64,000 nt of DNA from Oceanihabitans sp. 2_MG-2023 (GTDB lineage Bacteria; Bacteroidota; Bacteroidia; Flavobacteriales; Flavobacteriaceae), in contig NZ_JAUOQT010000002.1 in NCBI RefSeq assembly GCF_030547245.1, positions 248,001 through 312,000 on the forward strand. Reading direction: 5' to 3'. Shown here piece by piece: positions 42,703 to 51,668 of this stretch. The first letter of the stretch is position 1. Every line of letters starts with the position of its first letter. Under the pieces are notes generated by a model. That model saw only the letters and a list, made by a program, of their open reading frames with translations. It did not search any database and was not told where the DNA came from. The position numbers and the translations under genes were made by a program.

Positions 42703-44169
42703 ATGCGTTTGAAAAAAATTATCATTATTGGGTCTGGATTTTCCTCACTATCCGCATCTTGCTATTTAGCAAGTAAAGGTTTTGATGTAACTATTTTAGA
42801 AAAAAACAAAACGGTTGGCGGAAGAGCTAGGCAATTAAAAAAAGATGGTTTTGTTTTTGACATTGGGCCAACTTTTTACTGGATGCCAGATGTGTTTGAA
42901 CGTTTTTTTAACGACTTTAATACCTCTACAAAAAACTTTTACAAACTCAACAAATTAAACCCTGCTTACCAAATTTATTTTGGAAAAGAAGATTCAATTA
43001 GTATCGCTGATAATTTTGAAGCTATAAAAAACACCTTTGAAAGCATTGAAAAAGGGAGTGCCAATAAACTTCAAAAATTTATAAATAAGGCAGAAAAAAA
43101 TTATAACATCGCTATAAAAGACTTGGTTTACAAACCAGGTGTTCATGTTTTTGAAATAATAAATAGCAAAACCATTTTAAAACTATCCGAATTTGTTTCC
43201 ACCATAAAAAAACAAGTTAGTGGATATGTAAAAAACAAAAAACTACAAAAAATATTAGAATTCCCTGTTTTATTTCTTGGTGCAAAACCTAGCAATACGC
43301 CTTCCTTTTATAATTTCATGAATTATACCGATTTTAAACTAGGTACTTGGCATCCAGAAGGAGGCATGTATGAAGTAGTTATTGCAATGACAAATCTTGC
43401 AGAAAGTCTGGGAGTAAAAATAATTACAGATTGTACAGTAGAAAATATAAATACAAAAAACAATAAAGTAGTTGGAATAACTTCAAATAAAGAAAATCAT
43501 ACTTGCGATATTTTATTAAGCGGAGCAGATTATCATCACACAGAAACACTACTTCCAAAAGAATTAAGACAATACTCTGAATCGTATTGGAATAAAAAAA
43601 CTTTTGCTCCTTCTGCGCTACTTTTCTATGTTGGATTTGACAAAAAATTAAAAAACGTATCACATCATACCTTGTTTTTTGATACCGATTTTGAAACACA
43701 CGCTAAAACCATTTATGACACTAAAGAATGGGCAGAAAAACCATTATTCTATGCTAGTTTTCCAAGTATTACAGATACTTCAACAGCTCCTAAAGGAAAA
43801 GAAACTGGCATATTTTTAATTCCTATTGCTCCAGATGTTAAAGACACTCCAGAAATAAGAGAGCATTACTTTAACCAACTAATAGATAGAATTGAAAAAA
43901 TTACTGGAGAAAACATCAAAAAAAATATACTTTTTAAAGAATCCTATTGTGTAAAAGACTTTAAAAAAGACTACAATTCGTATAAAGGTAATGCGTATGG
44001 TTTAGCAAATACTTTAACACAAACACATGTTTTAAGGCCCAAATTAAAAAGCAAAAAAATCGAAAATTTATATTTCTGCGGACAACTAACCGTTCCAGGA
44101 CCAGGTGTACCACCTTCTTTAATTTCCGGAAAAATAGTTAGCGATCTAATCATTAAAAACTTAGCATAA
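42703..44169 (+). CDS. crtI: Phytoene desaturase
   Basis: Introduces four double bonds into phytoene to make lycopene. 488 residues. N-terminal FAD motif IIIGSGFSSLSASCYLASKG and EKNKTVGGRARQLKKDGFVFD, GPTFYWMPDVFERFF, PEGGMYEVVIAM and C-terminal YFCGQLTVPGPGVPPSLISG are CrtI hallmarks. The TVPGPGVPPS-ISG carotenoid-desaturase signature is complete. crtB follows after 1 nt. No separate promoter fits in the 81-nt gap, so transcription probably comes from the fasciclin promoter. Confidence 0.96.
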   Translation: MRLKKIIIIGSGFSSLSASCYLASKGFDVTILEKNKTVGGRARQLKKDGFVFDIGPTFYWMPDVFERFFNDFNTSTKNFYKLNKLNPAYQIYFGKEDSISIADNFEAIKNTFESIEKGSANKLQKFINKAEKNYNIAIKDLVYKPGVHVFEIINSKTILKLSEFVSTIKKQVSGYVKNKKLQKILEFPVLFLGAKPSNTPSFYNFMNYTDFKLGTWHPEGGMYEVVIAMTNLAESLGVKIITDCTVENINTKNNKVVGITSNKENHTCDILLSGADYHHTETLLPKELRQYSESYWNKKTFAPSALLFYVGFDKKLKNVSHHTLFFDTDFETHAKTIYDTKEWAEKPLFYASFPSITDTSTAPKGKETGIFLIPIAPDVKDTPEIREHYFNQLIDRIEKITGENIKKNILFKESYCVKDFKKDYNSYKGNAYGLANTLTQTHVLRPKLKSKKIENLYFCGQLTVPGPGVPPSLISGKIVSDLIIKNLA

Positions 44170-44170
44170 T

Positions 44171-45007
44171 ATGAAAGCATTATTTGATACATCCAGTTTA
44201 AAATGTAGCAAGATTGTTACCAACTGCTACAGCACTTCTTTTTCTCTTGGCATAAAACTTTTCGCTCCTGCTATTCGACCTTCCATCTATGCAATATATG
44301 GTTTTGTTCGCTATGCTGATGAAATTGTAGATTCCTTTGACAGGTATAATCAAGAAGAGTTATTTTATGAATTTGTTGCAGATTACAAAAAATCATTAGA
44401 CAGAAAAATTAGCTTAAACCCTATCATTAATTCGTTTCAAGAAGTAGCCCACAAATATCGCTTACATACCTATGCAGATGACTTTCTAAAACGAATGGAG
44501 GCCGATTTACAAGTAACAGAATACAATACTAAAGAAGCGTATGAAAATTATATATATGGCTCTGCAGATGTTGTTGGTTTAATGTGCTTAAGGGTATTTG
44601 TAAATAATAATGATGAAAAATTTAATGCATTAAAAGAATCTGCAACTCGTTTAGGATCTGCATTTCAAAAAGTGAATTTTTTAAGAGATTTTAAAGACGA
44701 TACTGAGAGCTTAGGACGTTCTTACTTCCCAAACCTAAATAGTGATTCGTTAAACAACACGAATAAAGAAGAAATTATAAAAGACATTGAAAAAGATTTT
44801 AATGAAGCTTACAAAGGAATTATTCAACTACCTTTAGAAAGTAGACTTGGTGTTTATATTGCATACAGATATTATTTAAAACTACTAAAGAAACTTAAAA
44901 AAGCAGATTCTGAAAAGATTTTAAGTGGAAGAATTAGAATATCTAACACACTAAAGTTATTTATACTCACTAAATCCTATATAAGATATAAGTTAAATGC
45001 TTTTTAA
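44171..45007 (+). CDS. crtB: Phytoene synthase
   Basis: Condenses two geranylgeranyl diphosphates to phytoene. 278 residues. The two aspartate-rich motifs are present: YADEIVDSF and RDFKDDTESLGRSYFP. Also FAPAIRPSIYAIYGFVRYAD and SADVVGLMCLRVF typical of squalene/phytoene synthases. 33 nt then separate it from crtZ. The geranylgeranyl diphosphate synthase gene is not in the window. Confidence 0.96.
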   Translation: MKALFDTSSLKCSKIVTNCYSTSFSLGIKLFAPAIRPSIYAIYGFVRYADEIVDSFDRYNQEELFYEFVADYKKSLDRKISLNPIINSFQEVAHKYRLHTYADDFLKRMEADLQVTEYNTKEAYENYIYGSADVVGLMCLRVFVNNNDEKFNALKESATRLGSAFQKVNFLRDFKDDTESLGRSYFPNLNSDSLNNTNKEEIIKDIEKDFNEAYKGIIQLPLESRLGVYIAYRYYLKLLKKLKKADSEKILSGRIRISNTLKLFILTKSYIRYKLNAF

Positions 45008-45040
45008 TTTTTCAACGAATTTAGTAACTTACAATACAAC

Positions 45041-45499
45041 ATGACTATAATACTCTACATACTAATTACCATGCTAACATTTGCTTGCATGGAAGCAATA
45101 ACTTGGCTTACACATAAATATGTAATGCACGGTTTTTTATGGTATTTACATGAGGATCATCACCAGCCTAAATACCCTCATGCTTTCGAAAAAAACGATG
45201 CTTTTTTCGTTATTTTTGCAATTCCAAGCATCTTACTTTTATATTATGGTGTCATTCCGAATTTAAATTTCTTATTCTTTATTGGCTTAGGGATTTTCTT
45301 TTACGGCCTTAGTTATTTTTTAATACACGATGTGCTTATACATCAACGTTTTAAATGGTTTAAAAACACCAAAAACAAATACCTTATTGGATTAAGAAAA
45401 GCCCATAAAGTGCACCATAAACATTTAGGCAAACAAGAAGGCGAATGTTTTGGTATGCTGTTTGTTCCAAAAAAATATCACAATACTTTTAAACAATAA
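45041..45499 (+). CDS. crtZ: Beta-carotene hydroxylase
   Basis: Non-haem di-iron hydroxylase that converts beta-carotene to zeaxanthin. 152 residues, membrane-bound. Histidine motifs THKYVMHG, LHEDHHQP, HDVLIHQR and HKVHHKHLGKQEGE are all present as in CrtZ of the fatty acid hydroxylase superfamily. The stop is directly adjacent to the crtY start (0-nt gap), so both are translationally coupled. Confidence 0.95.
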   Translation: MTIILYILITMLTFACMEAITWLTHKYVMHGFLWYLHEDHHQPKYPHAFEKNDAFFVIFAIPSILLLYYGVIPNLNFLFFIGLGIFFYGLSYFLIHDVLIHQRFKWFKNTKNKYLIGLRKAHKVHHKHLGKQEGECFGMLFVPKKYHNTFKQ

Positions 45500-46198
45500 A
45501 TGCAGTCTTACACCTACCTTTTAGTAGATTTAGCTTGTATTGCTATACCACTTATAGCTAGTTTTTATAATAAACATGCCTTCTATAAAGAATGGAACTC
45601 TTTTTTTAAAGCCAATATAATTGTTGCGGTCCTTTTTATTATTTGGGATTCTATTTTTACTAATATTGGCGTTTGGGGCTTTAACCCAAACTATTTAACA
45701 GGAATTGATTTAGGAAACTTACCTATTGAAGAAGTCTTATTTTTTATATGCATTCCTTATTGTTGTGTATTCACTTTTTTTGCAATGAAACATCTTATTA
45801 ATAAGAACCCTTTTGAAAAAATAGAATCTGTTTTAAGTTTTACTTTTATAATATTTCTTTTAGTTATTGGTCTGTTTCACCTAGAAAAACGCTACACTTC
45901 TATCACTTTTTTAAGCACCTCTATTTTTCTAATTATATTAAAAATTAGAAAAACTAATATGTCTTATCATTACTTGAGTTATTTTTTAATTCTTCCATTC
46001 TTTTTTATTAGCAATGGAATTCTAACCGGAAGTTTTTTAGTAAAAGAACCTATTGTCTGGTATAATAACACAGAAAATCTAGGAATTAGAATTAGTAATA
46101 TTCCTGTAGAAGACACTATGTATGGTATGCTTCTTATTTTTATGAATATTGAATTGTACCGATTTTTTAAAAATAAAAAAGCTAAATCTTTAAGTTAA
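45500..46198 (+). CDS. crtYcd: Lycopene beta-cyclase, fused CrtYcd type
   Basis: 232 residues, membrane protein with six or seven helices. Two copies of the lycopene-cyclase domain that in Actinobacteria are separate crtYc and crtYd: first with LPIEEVLFFICIP, second with NIPVEDTMYGMLLI, both carrying the conserved Pro-x-Glu. Cyclises both ends of lycopene to beta-carotene. Completes the set for zeaxanthin. Ends with a 17-nt overlap into the convergent GNAT gene. Confidence 0.93.
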   Translation: MQSYTYLLVDLACIAIPLIASFYNKHAFYKEWNSFFKANIIVAVLFIIWDSIFTNIGVWGFNPNYLTGIDLGNLPIEEVLFFICIPYCCVFTFFAMKHLINKNPFEKIESVLSFTFIIFLLVIGLFHLEKRYTSITFLSTSIFLIILKIRKTNMSYHYLSYFLILPFFFISNGILTGSFLVKEPIVWYNNTENLGIRISNIPVEDTMYGMLLIFMNIELYRFFKNKKAKSLS

Positions 46199-46703
46199 AA
46201 ATAATATTATCTGGAAAGCCTTCATCTTTTCTATCCTGACATTGTTTAAAATCATTCTTTTTCAATAATGCAATAGAGCCTTTATTATATTTACTTGTAT
46301 ATGCTTCAACAGTGTTTAATTTCAAAGTACTAAAGCCAAAGCATAGTACAGCTTTTAATGCTTCATTCATTATCCCTAACTTATGGTATTCTGGCAACAA
46401 ATCGTAACCAACTTCTGCTGTTTTTCTGTCTTCACTAAAGTTCCAAAGACAAATACTTCCTATTTTTATTTTTTCAGAAGTTAGACTTATAACCCAAGAA
46501 ATAGACTCGTTGTTCTCTATATACTTGACCAATTCTTGTGTTTTTTCTTCACCTTCAGATATATTTTTAAGTGGCTCTCGCACAATATATTGTATGACTT
46601 CGACATTAGATCGCAGAGCAAAAACAATATCTACATCATCTCCATTTAATATATGCAATGTTAATCTTGGAGTTTCTATTGCTTTTACCTCTTTAAATTT
46701 CAT
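46182..46703 (-). CDS. GNAT family N-acetyltransferase (RimJ/RimL-like)
   Basis: 173 residues. ETPRLTLHILNGDDVDIVFALR at the start, IGSICLWNFSEDRKTAEVGY, the acetyl-CoA loop in LLPEYHKLGIMNEALKAVL and NTVEAYTSKYNKGSIALLKK, as in ribosomal-protein/spermidine-type acetyltransferases. Target unknown. Overlaps crtYcd by 17 nt at the 3' end; the clpX terminator lies upstream. Confidence 0.87.
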   Translation of the reverse strand: MKFKEVKAIETPRLTLHILNGDDVDIVFALRSNVEVIQYIVREPLKNISEGEEKTQELVKYIENNESISWVISLTSEKIKIGSICLWNFSEDRKTAEVGYDLLPEYHKLGIMNEALKAVLCFGFSTLKLNTVEAYTSKYNKGSIALLKKNDFKQCQDRKDEGFPDNIIFNLKI

Positions 46704-46717
46704 TTTTTAAAATAAAC

Positions 46718-46753
46718 AAAAAACCATTTATAAATACTTATAAATGGTTTTTT
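46718..46753 (-). terminator. Terminator of clpX
   Basis: 16-bp perfect stem (AAAAAACCATTTATAA / TTATAAATGGTTTTTT), loop ATAC, T run on the minus strand as well. It lies between clpX and the GNAT gene start. Confidence 0.88.
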
Positions 46754-46775
46754 TATTAAGGATAACAATTAAAAA

Positions 46776-48008
46776 TTATGAAACAGCTTTCAATTTCTTA
46801 ATTGTAGTTTTTGTTAATTTTTCTTCAGCGTACGCTTTAGTTACATTTAGTTTTTTCTCTTTACTTCCTGGTAACTCGAACATGGCATCTGTTAATATTT
46901 CTTCACAAAGCGAACGTAATCCACGAGCTCCTAACTTATACTCGATAGCTTTTCCTACAATAAAATCTAAAGCGCCATCTGCAATACTAAAAGCAATTTC
47001 GTCCATTTCGAACAATTTTTTGTATTGTTTAATGATGGCATTTTTAGGTTCGGTTAAAATCGCTCTTAAGGTTTTTGCATCTAAAGGATCCATGTATGTT
47101 AGTACAGGTAGACGACCAATAATTTCTGGAATTAAACCAAAGTCTTTTAAATCTTTAGGAATAATGTATTGCAAAAGATGGTCATGGTCTACAACATCAT
47201 CACTCATAGAAGCAGAATAACCAACGGCTTGCATGTTTAATCTTTTTGAGATTACACGATCGATACCATCGAAAGCTCCACCTGCGATAAACAAGATGTT
47301 TTCTGTATTTACTTCTATAAATTTTTGATCTGGATGTTTACGTCCTCCTTTTGGTGGCACATTTACAACGGTACCTTCAAGTAATTTTAATAATGCTTGT
47401 TGTACGCCTTCTCCAGAAACATCACGAGTAATAGATGGATTGTCACTTTTACGTGCAATCTTATCTATTTCATCTATAAAAACAATTCCTTTTTCTGCTT
47501 TTTCTAAATTGTAATCGGCTGCTTGCAACAATCTCGTTAAAATACTTTCTACATCTTCACCAACATATCCCGCTTCTGTTAAAACGGTAGCATCTACAAT
47601 TGCTAAAGGTACATTTAACATTCTAGCAACTGTTTTAGCCATTAAAGTTTTACCAGTACCAGTTTGTCCAACCATGATGATATTTGATTTTTGAATCTCA
47701 ATATCGTCATCCGTTGGTGGCTGTAATAATCTTTTGTAGTGATTATATACTGCAACAGACATTACTTTTTTGGTTGCTTCTTGCCCAATTATATATTCGT
47801 CTAAAAAGCCTTTAATTTTTATTGGCTTACGTAATACTAACTCTGCAGAAAGGTCACTATTATCGGTTTGTTTAGATTCTTCTATAACAATACCGTGAGC
47901 TTGCTCTATACAGCGATCACAAATATGTGCATCTAATCCTGCAATTAATAAGTTTGTTTCTGGTTTTTTTCGTCCACAAAACGAACATTCTAAATCTTCT
48001 TTTGCCAT
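46776..48008 (-). CDS. clpX: ATP-dependent Clp protease ATP-binding subunit ClpX
   Basis: AAA+ unfoldase that feeds substrates to ClpP. 410 residues. N-terminal zinc finger Cys8, Cys11, Cys30, Cys33; Walker [30 protein letters not shown] Walker [19 protein letters not shown] with pore-loop region; [15 protein letters not shown] and sensor-2 [12 protein letters not shown]. The IGF-type ClpP-binding loop is at the expected place. Lies 157 nt downstream of clpP; in between is a small repeat element. Confidence 0.98.
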   Translation of the reverse strand: MAKEDLECSFCGRKKPETNLLIAGLDAHICDRCIEQAHGIVIEESKQTDNSDLSAELVLRKPIKIKGFLDEYIIGQEATKKVMSVAVYNHYKRLLQPPTDDDIEIQKSNIIMVGQTGTGKTLMAKTVARMLNVPLAIVDATVLTEAGYVGEDVESILTRLLQAADYNLEKAEKGIVFIDEIDKIARKSDNPSITRDVSGEGVQQALLKLLEGTVVNVPPKGGRKHPDQKFIEVNTENILFIAGGAFDGIDRVISKRLNMQAVGYSASMSDDVVDHDHLLQYIIPKDLKDFGLIPEIIGRLPVLTYMDPLDAKTLRAILTEPKNAIIKQYKKLFEMDEIAFSIADGALDFIVGKAIEYKLGARGLRSLCEEILTDAMFELPGSKEKKLNVTKAYAEEKLTKTTIKKLKAVS

Positions 48009-48116
48009 TATTTAAGTTATTAGTTAAAAGTTATGGGTTCCAAATTTTTAATTTTTCACACTAACTTTTACTTAATTTAAATGTCATACCAATTATGTTA
48101 AAAAATCTAATTTTTA

Positions 48117-48150
48117 AAAGATATCTCGACTAATTCTCGATATGACAATT
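48117..48150 (+). repeat. Small TCGA hairpin repeat, copy 1
   Basis: Contains ATATCTCGAC-TAATT-CTCGATATGACAA. Matches copy 2 at 61459-61488 in TCTCGAC, TCGA and ATGACAA, with compensating changes in the stem. Confidence 0.55.
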
Positions 48151-48165
48151 TTTATTGCATTAATT

Positions 48166-48840
48166 TTAGCTTCTAACTAAAATCTCATCAATCATTCCGT
48201 ATTCTTTAGCTTTATCTGCTTTCATCCAGTAATCACGATCACTATCGGCGTATACTTTATCGTAATCTTGTCCAGAATGTTTACTTATAATATTATAAAG
48301 CTCTTCTTTTAAGATTAAAATTTCACGAGCTGTAATTTCTATATCACTCGCTTGACCTTGCGCTCCACCTAAAGGTTGGTGAATCATAACTCTAGAGTGA
48401 GTTAAACCACTACGTTTTCCTTTTTGTCCTGCACATAATAAAACAGCTCCCATAGATGCAGCCATTCCTGTACAAATTGTAGCTACGTCTGGCTTAATGA
48501 ATTGCATCGTATCATAAATACCAAGACCTGCATATACACTTCCTCCTGGAGAATTTATATAGATTTGAATATCTTTATTAGCATCGGTACTTTCTAAAAA
48601 TAATAATTGAGCTTGAATAATATTAGCAACTTGGTCGTTAATTCCAGTTCCTAAAAAGATAATTCTATCCATCATTAAACGTGAAAACACATCAAAAATA
48701 GCGATATTCATTTGACGTTCTTCAATAATATTTGGTGTCAAGTTTGTTGGATACATGCTACTAATTATCTTATTGTAATATGTACTGCTTATTCCTTGAT
48801 CTTTAATTGCGAATTTTTCGAATTCTTTTCCGTAATCCAT
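48166..48840 (-). CDS. clpP: ATP-dependent Clp protease proteolytic subunit
   Basis: Serine protease that forms the ClpXP chamber. 224 residues. Catalytic Ser in [11 protein letters not shown], His in [10 protein letters not shown], and the Asp downstream; [18 protein letters not shown] and [19 protein letters not shown]. The first ~30 residues are a propeptide-like leader typical of flavobacterial ClpP. tig lies upstream, clpX downstream, the classical tig-clpP-clpX order. A terminator after tig partly separates it. Confidence 0.98.
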   Translation of the reverse strand: MDYGKEFEKFAIKDQGISSTYYNKIISSMYPTNLTPNIIEERQMNIAIFDVFSRLMMDRIIFLGTGINDQVANIIQAQLLFLESTDANKDIQIYINSPGGSVYAGLGIYDTMQFIKPDVATICTGMAASMGAVLLCAGQKGKRSGLTHSRVMIHQPLGGAQGQASDIEITAREILILKEELYNIISKHSGQDYDKVYADSDRDYWMKADKAKEYGMIDEILVRS

Positions 48841-48866
48841 ATGTTGATATAAAAATTATAGTTATT

Positions 48867-48901
48867 AAAAAAGGCGTCGAAACCTAAAAGTTTCAACGCC
48901 T
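48867..48901 (-). terminator. Terminator between tig and clpP
   Basis: AGGCGTCGAAAC (48872-48883) / GTTTCAACGCCT (48890-48901), one mismatch, loop CTAAAA; on the minus strand followed by six T. Only about 26 nt remain before clpP, so clpP may rely on read-through. Confidence 0.8.
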
Positions 48902-48970
48902 AAATATAAGGATTTATTCTTTAAAATTATGTTAACACTTAGATAAGCTATGTGCTACTATTTCACCTTC

Positions 48971-50299
48971 TTATTTATCTCCGTAAACTTCTTTTACAAA
49001 GTCTTCGTAAGTTAATTCTTTAGCTTTAACATTTGCCTTTTCTTTATAGATCTCTAATAAACGTTGGCTAATGATTTGCTCAGACATTTTACGAGCTTCA
49101 TCTTGGTTAGACAATACACGAGCAGCAATATCATCTAGTTCTTTTTCAGACGGATTCATTTGTCCAAATTGAGCCATTTGCGCTTTAATCATGTTTTTAG
49201 CATGTCCTTTAATATCTTCTAGCGTTACTTGTATTTTGTTATCTGTAATTAATTTCCCTTCAATTAATTGGTAACGCAAGCTTTTTTCAGATTTTTCGTA
49301 TTCTTCTTTTGCTTGGTCTTCTGTTAATTGTTGCTCACCTGCAGTTTGCATCCATTTCTGTAAGAATGCTGCTGGTAGATCGAACTTGGTATTTTCTACT
49401 AAATACTCTGTAACATCATTTAAAAGCTTTTGATCTCCTTGTTGCACGAATTGTTTTTCGGCATCCTCTTTAATCTTATCTTTTAATTCTGAAACTGTAG
49501 TCACGCTACCATCTGCAAATAGTTTTGTAAACAATTCTTGGTCTAAATCTGCAAGTTCGCGTTGGTTAATTTCTGTAACGGTAAAGGTTACTTCTATTTC
49601 TAAACCATGCGCTTCATCATGTTGAATTTTTAATGCATGCATTAAATCATGATCATCACTATATAAACCTTTTGTTTTTAATGCAATTACGTCACCAACT
49701 TTAGCTCCAATAAATTTCTTTGCGTTTGCTGCTCCTTTAAATTTATCTAAAGTTAAAGTTACTGTATTTTCAATTTCTTTTTCTTCGTTTTTGAAAGTTC
49801 CAGTAATTTCACTGTCTTTTTCGATTGTAGTTTGCGAAATTAATTTACCATATTGCTTTTGAATATTCACGATTTGATCATCAATCATTTTATCTCCAGC
49901 AACTATATTATAATGTGTTATTGCTTTTTTACTTTTTAAGTCTACATTAAATTCTGGCGCTAAACCTAATTCAAATTCAAAAGAAAAGTTTTCGGCATCC
50001 CAATCAATATCGTCTTGTACTTTTGGTAAAGGTTGTCCTAAAACATCTAACTTTTCTTCTGTTAAATATTTATTTAATGCGTCTTGTAAAAGCTTATTAA
50101 CCTCGTCTACTAAAACGGCTTTACCATATTGTTTCTTTACCATTCCCATTGGCACGTGCCCTTTTCTAAATCCAGGAATGTTAGCAGTTTTTTTATAATC
50201 TGTTAAGATTTTTTCAATTTTATCGCTATAATCTTCTTTTGCGATATCTACTTTTACTACTGCATTTAATGCATCAATGTTTTCTCTTGTAATATTCAT
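48971..50299 (-). CDS. tig: Trigger factor
   Basis: Ribosome-associated chaperone and prolyl isomerase. 442 residues. N-terminal ribosome-binding domain (MNITRENIDALNAVVKVDIA) with the signature loop NIPGFRKGHVPMGMVKKQYG, a reduced FKBP-like domain (about 150-235; DSEITGTFKNEEKE) and the C-terminal helical chaperone domain. FKBP catalytic residues are not well conserved, as usual in Bacteroidota. It has a strong promoter and a long structured leader. Confidence 0.96.
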   Translation of the reverse strand: MNITRENIDALNAVVKVDIAKEDYSDKIEKILTDYKKTANIPGFRKGHVPMGMVKKQYGKAVLVDEVNKLLQDALNKYLTEEKLDVLGQPLPKVQDDIDWDAENFSFEFELGLAPEFNVDLKSKKAITHYNIVAGDKMIDDQIVNIQKQYGKLISQTTIEKDSEITGTFKNEEKEIENTVTLTLDKFKGAANAKKFIGAKVGDVIALKTKGLYSDDHDLMHALKIQHDEAHGLEIEVTFTVTEINQRELADLDQELFTKLFADGSVTTVSELKDKIKEDAEKQFVQQGDQKLLNDVTEYLVENTKFDLPAAFLQKWMQTAGEQQLTEDQAKEEYEKSEKSLRYQLIEGKLITDNKIQVTLEDIKGHAKNMIKAQMAQFGQMNPSEKELDDIAARVLSNQDEARKMSEQIISQRLLEIYKEKANVKAKELTYEDFVKEVYGDK

Positions 50300-50419
50300 T
50301 ATAAATGATATAAAGCCCCAAAAAGGGCATTTAACACTAGTTTACGCTTCCACTTTCATGGAAAACATTTTAATAGGAATCTAAAAAGTTTTTCTTTTTA
50401 GAGTTATTTCTATTAAAAA
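50300..50419 (-). promoter_or_regulatory. Structured 120-nt leader of tig
   Basis: Three hairpins on the minus strand, in order: a large one with outer arms TTTTAATAG (50368-50376) / CTATTAAAA (50410-50418) and inner CTAAAAAG / CTTTTTAG; a short TTCCA / TGGAA stem (50348-50363); and GCCC / GGGC (50315-50328) followed by TTT near the start codon. The gene has an exceptionally long leader compared with its neighbours. Confidence 0.55.
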
Positions 50420-50425
50420 GGAGTG

Positions 50426-50456
50426 CAAAAATACTACTTTTTTACACTAGAACAAA
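50426..50456 (-). promoter_or_regulatory. Promoter of tig
   Basis: Minus-strand TTTG (50453-50456), exact 19-nt spacer, TATTTTTG (50426-50433). Predicted start near 50419, giving a leader of about 120 nt. Confidence 0.75.
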
Positions 50457-50480
50457 GTTTTTAACGTATTGATAGCAAGG

Positions 50481-50828
50481 CTACTTTTTATCTTGTTTTA
50501 AAAAGGAATGCAATAAGGATTGTAAGATGCATAAAAGCACACTAAAAAGCATTGCGGTCCAGAAAGTATTCACCACAAAACCATCAATAAAATTATCTAC
50601 TAGAAGTATAATGCATGCATTAATAACAAACATAAACAAACCTAATGTTACAATGGTAATTGGCAAGGTTAAAATAACCAAAATTGGTTTTACTATTAAG
50701 TTTAAAATAGAAAGCACTAGTGCCACAACGATAGCGGTAACATAACCATCTACCTGCACACCGTTTAATATATTTGCTAATACAAAAACGGCAATAGCAT
50801 TTAATAAAAGTCTTATAATTAAGTTCAT
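50481..50828 (-). CDS. Holin-superfamily-IV (PF04020-like) membrane protein
   Basis: 115 residues, four hydrophobic helices: LLLNAIAVFVLANILNGVQV, VVALVLSILNLIVKPILVIL, PITIVTLGLFMFVINACIIL and TFWTAMLFSVLLCILQSLL. The VKP-x-L pattern and G-V-x-V-D-G-Y match the small phage-holin-family IV proteins that are common chromosomal genes with unknown function. Third in a pdxJ-hydrolase-holin transcription order. Confidence 0.85.
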   Translation of the reverse strand: MNLIIRLLLNAIAVFVLANILNGVQVDGYVTAIVVALVLSILNLIVKPILVILTLPITIVTLGLFMFVINACIILLVDNFIDGFVVNTFWTAMLFSVLLCILQSLLHSFLKQDKK

Positions 50829-50871
50829 ATTTTTATTTGATTAGTAAGTATAATCTACAATTAGTTACAAT

Positions 50872-51648
50872 TTAATTTACGAAACTTATTACAGCATTAA
50901 AAAAATCTGTTGGATTTTCGGCATGTAACCAATGTCCTGCGTTTTTTATAGTTATAATATTGGCTAAGGGAAAATGCCTATTAATTAATGCTTCGTCTTG
51001 TAGTGCAATATATTCGCTTTTATCTCCACGAAGAAACATAGTATCTTTACTAAATTTCGCATGTATTGGCAAAGCTTCTCCGACTTCACTTACATTTTCT
51101 TTTAAAACCTTTAAGTTTATGCGCAGTGCAAGTTTTCCTTTTTCTATCCAATATAGATTTTTAAGCAAAAACTGTCTAGTTCCAAAATCGGAAACATAAT
51201 CTGCCAGCACTTTATCTGCAGCTCCTCTTGTTTTTAATGTTTCAAAATTAAGACTACTTAATCCTTCTAAAATAGCATCGTGATGAATTGGGTAAAATCT
51301 TGGAGAAATATCTGCGACTATTAATTTAGACACTAATTCGGGGTATTCTGTAGCAAAAAGCATGGCTGTTTTTCCTCCCATCGAATGTCCTAAAAGCACG
51401 ATATCTTCTAATTCATTTTCTTCACAATAACGCTTCAAATCTTCTACTAAAACATCATAATTAAAAAGAGAATCATGAAAACTTCTACCATGATTTCGCT
51501 GATCTACTAAATGCACTTGAAAACCTACTTCGCTAAATTGCGTTCCAAGCGTTTTCCAATTATCGCTCATTCCTAAAAACCCATGAAGAATTACAAAAGG
51601 TTTTCCTTCTCCTATTATATTAGCGTGTAATATTTCTTTATTTGCCAC
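50872..51648 (-). CDS. Alpha/beta hydrolase (YbfF-like esterase)
   Basis: 258 residues. LHGFLGMSDNWKTLG oxyanion region, DQRNHGRSFHD, nucleophile Ser in LLGHSMGGKTAML, His in IKNAGHWLHAE. Closest to YbfF/ABHD11-type acyl esterases. The start is GTG, as no ATG lies near; the GTG follows AACAATTTC without any Shine-Dalgarno sequence, normal for this phylum. It lies 20 nt downstream of pdxJ. Confidence 0.9.
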   Translation of the reverse strand: MANKEILHANIIGEGKPFVILHGFLGMSDNWKTLGTQFSEVGFQVHLVDQRNHGRSFHDSLFNYDVLVEDLKRYCEENELEDIVLLGHSMGGKTAMLFATEYPELVSKLIVADISPRFYPIHHDAILEGLSSLNFETLKTRGAADKVLADYVSDFGTRQFLLKNLYWIEKGKLALRINLKVLKENVSEVGEALPIHAKFSKDTMFLRGDKSEYIALQDEALINRHFPLANIITIKNAGHWLHAENPTDFFNAVISFVN

Positions 51649-51668
51649 GAAATTGTTGCTTTATATTT

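Noticed and set aside
46182-46198. 17-nt tail-to-tail overlap of crtYcd and the GNAT gene, the same length as the overlap at 30239-30255
   Set aside because: Short convergent overlaps are common in compact genomes; equal length is most likely chance.
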